A stretch of 64,000 nucleotides of DNA from CAZDKK01 sp964603725 (lineage in GTDB: Bacteria; Eisenbacteria; RBG-16-71-46; CAIMUX01; WJJG01), in the NCBI GenBank assembly GCA_964603725.1, contig CAZRWW010000020.1:1-64000 (forward strand), written 5' to 3'. Position numbers and translations under genes: made by a program. Positions within the stretch are counted from its first letter, which is position 1, and each line of letters begins with the position of its first letter. The notes under the pieces were generated by a model. That model saw only the letters and a program-made list of their open reading frames with translations, had not been told where the DNA came from and did not search any database. This document shows, in pieces, positions 60,506 to 64,000 of this stretch.

Positions 60506-61165
60506 TCAAGGTGCCGCGTCCGTCTGTCCGGCCAGAATCACCATCTCGCGGCACCCGTGCCAGAACACCGATTGCCGCACGACCGCCGCTCCCAGCCGCG
60601 GATCAGTCAGGATGCCACTGATCCCTCCGGCCGCGAGATAATCCGCAAAGGGACGATAGTGCTCTCGCCCACCCGATGCCTCCACGACTCGGAGCGCGAT
60701 ACCGTGTAGATTCCTGGGAAGAGGCACGAGTGAATCGACGGCCACGACCAGGCGAGCGACTCGCAAGGCCTCTTTGAGGACCGCGATCTGCTTCTCCCTG
60801 GGCACTTCGTGCAGGAGGAAGAGGATCGTGGCGTAGTCGAAGACGCTCGGCTCCAGGCCGGTCAAGTTCGCCGCGTCGCAATGATAGAGCCGCACGGTGT
60901 CGTGTCGATTGCGCTTCCGGGCGAAGTCGATCATTCGCCTCGACAGATCAACCCCCACAACCCTACAGCCCTTCTCCGCTGCCAGCGCGAAGCACAGCTC
61001 GCCCGTGCCACAGGCGATGTCCACGACCGTGGCGCCCGGGGGCACGAGGTCGACGACAACCCGGCGAGCCTCCGCGAGCGGCGGATCAAACAACGCGTGG
61101 TAGACGCGTCCGTATGTGGGTCGGCTCGTATCCGTGACGACACACCTGCGCGGGCTCACCCTCAA
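60506..61165 (-). CDS. Class I SAM-dependent methyltransferase of unknown substrate
   Basis: About 219 residues; the start (TTG 61165 or a GTG two codons on) is uncertain. Motif I TVVDIACGTGELCFALAAEK at about residues 47-66, VVGVDLSRRMIDFARKR, LYHCDAANLTGLE and LFLLHEVPREKQIAVLKEAL are Methyltransf_11/25-like. It begins 13 nt after the B12-activation gene on the same strand, so it may be the third gene of the MttB operon. Its end overlaps the cysteine synthase relic. Confidence 0.82.
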   Translation of the reverse strand: MRVSPRRCVVTDTSRPTYGRVYHALFDPPLAEARRVVVDLVPPGATVVDIACGTGELCFALAAEKGCRVVGVDLSRRMIDFARKRNRHDTVRLYHCDAANLTGLEPSVFDYATILFLLHEVPREKQIAVLKEALRVARLVVAVDSLVPLPRNLHGIALRVVEASGGREHYRPFADYLAAGGISGILTDPRLGAAVVRQSVFWHGCREMVILAGQTDAAP

Positions 61166-61178
61166 CGGCGGTCCCGGC

Positions 61179-61925
61179 TTACCCGCCCAGCTCCTTCAGT
61201 CTCGCGCGGCAGCTCCATTCCCGGCACCGCGCGCAAAACGGATAGTCATTCGCGAACCTGTGGATCGCGGCGGGGCCGGCGATCAGCACGCCGCTCACCG
61301 ACTTGATCGGCCGCATCAAGCAGCTCTCGCTGAGCGTGATCCCGACCGCTTCCGGTTGGAGCGCCCGAAACAGCGCCCGCTGCCCGCTGACGTTCCATCC
61401 GCAGTAGCCGGGGCTGTAGCGCAGGGCCCGCAATTCGCCGCCCGCCGCGCCCATCGCGGCCTCCCACCGCTCCTGCACCACGCCCGCCGCCCGCTCCGCT
61501 CCCTCCGACGCCGTCGCGTCCAGCACCGCGCCGAGCGGATACTCCCCCGCCTGGAACAGCTCCCCGATCCGCGTGGTCACCGCCTCGCCGGCGGTCACCG
61601 CGAAGAGCGCGAGCCGCTCCGCGCGCGGGAAGATCTCCTCGAGCGGCGTTTCGGGCTCGTTCCCGCCCTCGCCGCGGTAGACGCCGGCGAACTCCTCGCG
61701 CGTCACATCGCGCCACAGGCCCGCCGGCTGCGCCAGCTCCAGAAACAGCGCGCCGGCGGCCGCCAGCAATCGGGATAGCCGCTCATCGGGCGCTGGCGTC
61801 GCGCCCCCCGCGGTCCGCGCCGAGTCCGGCGCCCGGCCCGCATCCGGGGGCCGGCCCAGCGCCCGCAGCACGTCCTCCGCGCTGGGAATGATCGCTTCGG
61901 CCGCGATGGGGACGATCTCGCTCAC
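61179..61925 (-). CDS. B12-dependent methionine synthase activation-domain protein with C-terminal Cys cluster
   Basis: 248 residues from GTG 61925, overlapping the MttB-like stop (GTGA). The core matches the MetH reactivation domain: ALFAVTAGEAVTTRIGELF, DATASEGAERAAGVVQE, RYSPGYCGWNVSGQRALF and GITLSESCLMRPIKSVSGVL. A short C-terminal extension, YPFCARCREWSCRARL, contributes three cysteines (C-x2-C-x5-C) that could bind a metal or iron-sulfur centre. Such stand-alone proteins accompany corrinoid methyltransferases and probably return Co(II) to Co(I). A Pro/Ala-rich insertion (RPPDAGRAPDSARTAGG) follows the N-terminus. Confidence 0.85.
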   Translation of the reverse strand: MSEIVPIAAEAIIPSAEDVLRALGRPPDAGRAPDSARTAGGATPAPDERLSRLLAAAGALFLELAQPAGLWRDVTREEFAGVYRGEGGNEPETPLEEIFPRAERLALFAVTAGEAVTTRIGELFQAGEYPLGAVLDATASEGAERAAGVVQERWEAAMGAAGGELRALRYSPGYCGWNVSGQRALFRALQPEAVGITLSESCLMRPIKSVSGVLIAGPAAIHRFANDYPFCARCREWSCRARLKELGG

Positions 61926-63382
61926 GCCTCCCGCTCCGGCAGCGGCTCGAGACCGTACTTGCGCGCCTCCCGCGCCATGACCTCCTCGATCCCTGCCCGC
62001 ACCGCTGACCCCAGCCGCGGCGGCTCCCAGGCGTCCAGCATCCGCGCCACCTCGGAGTGCGCCCGCGCCCGCAGCGTGCTGCTGCCCTCGGCCTCCCAGC
62101 GCGCGCGATTGGCACGTTCGATGACGGGCCCGGGGTAGTAGTGCTCGGTCTTCAGGTGCTTGCGCGTGTGCTTCGAGATCAGCAGGTGCCCCTCGGCCAG
62201 CATCTCCTCGAAGCGCGGCAGCGCGGGGAAGTCCTCGCGCGGCGTGATCCCGCGAGCAATCCGCTGCGTCATCCCGACGATCTCGTTGTCGACGACCAAC
62301 TTCTCCAGGCTTATACAGCTCTCGAAGTCGAGCATCCCCGGGCCCGATACGCTGTTGATGCCGGAGAGGACCGCCAGAGTCGCGCCCATCGACGACTCGA
62401 GCCCCGCCTGCGCGTCGAGCTGCTTGGCGTCGCTCAGCGAGATGTACGCCTGGGTGGGGAGACCCAGGTGCTTGCCGATCTCGTTGTAGGCGCAGTCGAT
62501 CATCATCGTCTCGGCGGCGCCCATGGGGGTCGTCTCGAAGCGGATGTCGAACGCCGCGGGCGAGCCGCCGTAGAGCACGGGACACCCCGGCCGGGCGAGC
62601 TGACTCATGACGAGGCCGCTCAGTGTCTCGGCCGTATGCTGCACGAGCGAGCCGACCAGCGTGACCGGGCCGATAAAGCCGGCCAGCGGCATCGAGATGT
62701 ACTCGACCGGGATCCCGGCGCGCGCGCAGTCGAGCAGATTCTGCGACGTCACCTCGCTCCACTTGAGCGGCGCCGTGGGGCAAACCGAGAAGATCGTGAG
62801 CGGCTTGGCTTTGAGCTCGGCTTCCGTGCCGCGCACCGCGACCTGCAGCGACTTCATCGTCTCGAACGACGGGATGGTGAAGGCGCCGGTGACAATGGGC
62901 TTCTCGCAGTGGAGAAGGCTCAGGTAGAGCCGGTAGCTGTCCTGCATCGGCTCGGGCACGTCGAAAGCGATGAAGGCCGTGCTCTGCGCGGGAATGTGAT
63001 CCAGCTGGCTGACGAGCTTCGCGTAGCGCACGTAGTCGACCGTGTGCGGGGCGCGCATCTGACCTGTGTGATGGTCGAGCACCGTGATCCCACAGGAACC
63101 CGGCGTGAAGTAGACATTGTCGCCCTGGAAGTCGTGGGTCTCCTGTCCGAGCACGTCGTACAACTTGAACGAGCGGGGCGCGGCGGCGATCGCCCGATCG
63201 ATGAGCGCACCGGGGAAGCGCACGCGGCGCGTCGCCTCGTCGACCTGCGCGCCGTGGTCGGCCAGGAGCGCCCGGGCGCGCTCGTTCTGGATCTCGCACC
63301 CCAGGCGGTGCAAAACGTCGCGCGCTTCGTCCAGGATCCGGGTGATCAGCTCGTCGTCCAGAAAGCGCAGCTTGGGTCTCAC
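61922..63382 (-). CDS. MttB-family (non-pyrrolysine) methylamine/betaine:corrinoid methyltransferase
   Basis: 486 residues from GTG 63382 (GGGGAGGAGAC upstream). Trimethylamine methyltransferase family: PKLRFLDDELITRILDEARD, YFTPGSCGITVLDHHTGQMR, KPIVTGAFTIPSFETMKSLQ, KPLTIFSVCPTAPLKWSEVT, PVLYGGSPAAFDIRFETTPM and SGPGMLDFESCISLEKLVVD. The frame contains no in-frame UAG, so it is the pyrrolysine-free type (MtgB/MtcB/MtpB relatives) that demethylates quaternary amines such as glycine betaine, carnitine or proline betaine. It heads an operon with the activation protein. Substrate not predictable from sequence. Confidence 0.92.
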   Translation of the reverse strand: MRPKLRFLDDELITRILDEARDVLHRLGCEIQNERARALLADHGAQVDEATRRVRFPGALIDRAIAAAPRSFKLYDVLGQETHDFQGDNVYFTPGSCGITVLDHHTGQMRAPHTVDYVRYAKLVSQLDHIPAQSTAFIAFDVPEPMQDSYRLYLSLLHCEKPIVTGAFTIPSFETMKSLQVAVRGTEAELKAKPLTIFSVCPTAPLKWSEVTSQNLLDCARAGIPVEYISMPLAGFIGPVTLVGSLVQHTAETLSGLVMSQLARPGCPVLYGGSPAAFDIRFETTPMGAAETMMIDCAYNEIGKHLGLPTQAYISLSDAKQLDAQAGLESSMGATLAVLSGINSVSGPGMLDFESCISLEKLVVDNEIVGMTQRIARGITPREDFPALPRFEEMLAEGHLLISKHTRKHLKTEHYYPGPVIERANRARWEAEGSSTLRARAHSEVARMLDAWEPPRLGSAVRAGIEEVMAREARKYGLEPLPEREA

Positions 63383-64000
63383 GTCTCCTCCCCTTCTGTC
63401 GCTGGCCACCCCAGGGCCCCAGCACGCGCACGGCGGGACCGGCCCCGGGCTTCAAGCCCAGGAGCCTACCATCCCCAGCCCCCGCCGCGCTATCCGGCCC
63501 GCCCTCCGGCCGATAGCCGGCCGCACGCCGCGGCTCGCCCGGCCGCGGGCGGCCCGACCGTCCGCCCGAACGGCCGCCCGACCGGCCGCCCAGCCTCGCA
63601 CCGTGCGCCCACCCTCGCACCCCGCGCCCGCCCTCGCACCCCGCGCCCACCCTCGCACCCTGCGCCCGACCGCTGCCTGAGTCCGCTCGCACCTGGGATC
63701 TGCTCAAGGCCCCGGCCTCAAGCTCCGACCATTCATACAGAGGCCCGGTCACCACCTGGGCGACCACCCGGGCCCGATCGAGCCCGGCGGTCTCTGTGTG
63801 ACCGGCCGCGACCACGGCCTCCACTGGCCCGTCATGACCGGCCGCGGCCATGGCCTCGGCGGCCTCGCCGTGACCGGCAGCGACCGCGGCTCCAGCGGCG
63901 CTGGCAGCAGGCAGGAGAGCAAAGATCATGAACCCTGAGACCCCTCAGCGCGACCCTGGGCAGCCGAAGGTCCACCCCCCGGCAGAGAATCCGTTTGGAC
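63383..64000. other. GC-rich low-complexity upstream region
   Basis: About 600 nt upstream of the MttB-like gene. The minus-strand frame beginning MIFALLPAASAAG near 63929 is open but low-complexity (Gly/Arg/Ala-rich, with repeats) and runs through the MttB gene in another frame, so I do not accept it as a gene. It contains a 19-nt tandem array. No promoter was recognised. Confidence 0.5.
63594..63669. repeat. 19-nt tandem repeat, four copies
   Basis: Units start at 63594, 63613, 63632 and 63651, with consensus CCTCGCACCCCGCGCCCAC and one to three differences each. Similar GC-rich arrays occur at 13081 and 55956. Confidence 0.9.

Noticed and set aside
63594..63669. CRISPR array or origin iterons
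   Set aside because: 19-nt head-to-tail GC-rich repeats without spacers, an AT-rich unwinding element or a replication gene nearby.
61926..63929. Upstream in-frame extension of the B12-activation protein to MIFALLPAAS near 63929
   Set aside because: It overlaps the whole MttB gene on the same strand in another frame; the GTG at 61925 with a ribosome site and 4-nt overlap is the credible start.
62057..63931. Long plus-strand frame (624 codons) opposite the MttB-like gene
   Set aside because: Shadow; low complexity at its end and no recognisable domain.

Overview
The window is GC-rich (roughly two thirds G+C by eye), densely coding bacterial DNA. Several traits point to a Gram-negative, FCB-like lineage resembling Candidatus Eisenbacteria or a relative: seven secreted proteins end in FlgD-like Ig or T9SS-style C-terminal domains, there are right-handed beta-helix repeat proteins, a DUF5916 outer-membrane barrel, VCBS and PQQ propellers, type IV pilus PilT and cytochrome bd. 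This placement is inferred from family composition only. No rRNA, tRNA or CRISPR array was recognised.

Layout: 0-6.6 kb is a minus-strand sugar operon (binding lipoprotein, RbsA-type ATPase, permease with an extra periplasmic insert, exported GH38 alpha-mannosidase cut by the window start). 6.8-10.6 kb holds a quinone-oxidoreductase remnant, an aspartyl-protease/PDZ lipoprotein and two coupled membrane proteins. 10.5-13 kb is cydAB. 13.3-31.1 kb is rich in secreted proteins: a PQQ-propeller/zinc-protease giant, a DUF5916 barrel, a PPAD-like deiminase, two coupled beta-helix proteins, a small Cys-rich protein with a tetranucleotide repeat in its signal peptide, and a VCBS propeller. IS630 remnants and a polar amino-acid ABC importer lie among them.

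31.3-38.4 kb carries a winged-helix/TolB-propeller regulator, a broken nucleotidyltransferase pair, mnmA, an OPT transporter and an exported nucleosidase. 38.4-46 kb is a scarred accessory stretch (integrase remnant, DUF4143 ATPase, nucleosidase fragment, a decayed and an intact beta-helix gene, a free-Met-sulfoxide reductase and a duplicate fragment of it). 46.4-52.3 kb has PilT with a DUF4388/ATPase partner and an outer-membrane protein/lipoprotein pair. 52.5-63.4 kb contains hemerythrin, chromate transporter, a GT-C-like membrane protein, a frameshifted DUF4143 ATPase and methyltransferases. It also holds the separated parts of a corrinoid methyl-transfer system: MttB-like methyltransferase plus B12-activation protein, and corrinoid protein plus homocysteine methyltransferase. 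Together the last four could pass methyl groups from a quaternary or tertiary amine through a corrinoid to homocysteine.

Two themes recur. One is gene decay: about ten remnants, two with clean in-frame internal deletions. The other is short GC-rich minisatellites, both between genes and inside surface loops of otherwise conserved proteins. Long antisense reading frames opposite almost every gene are treated as high-GC shadows.
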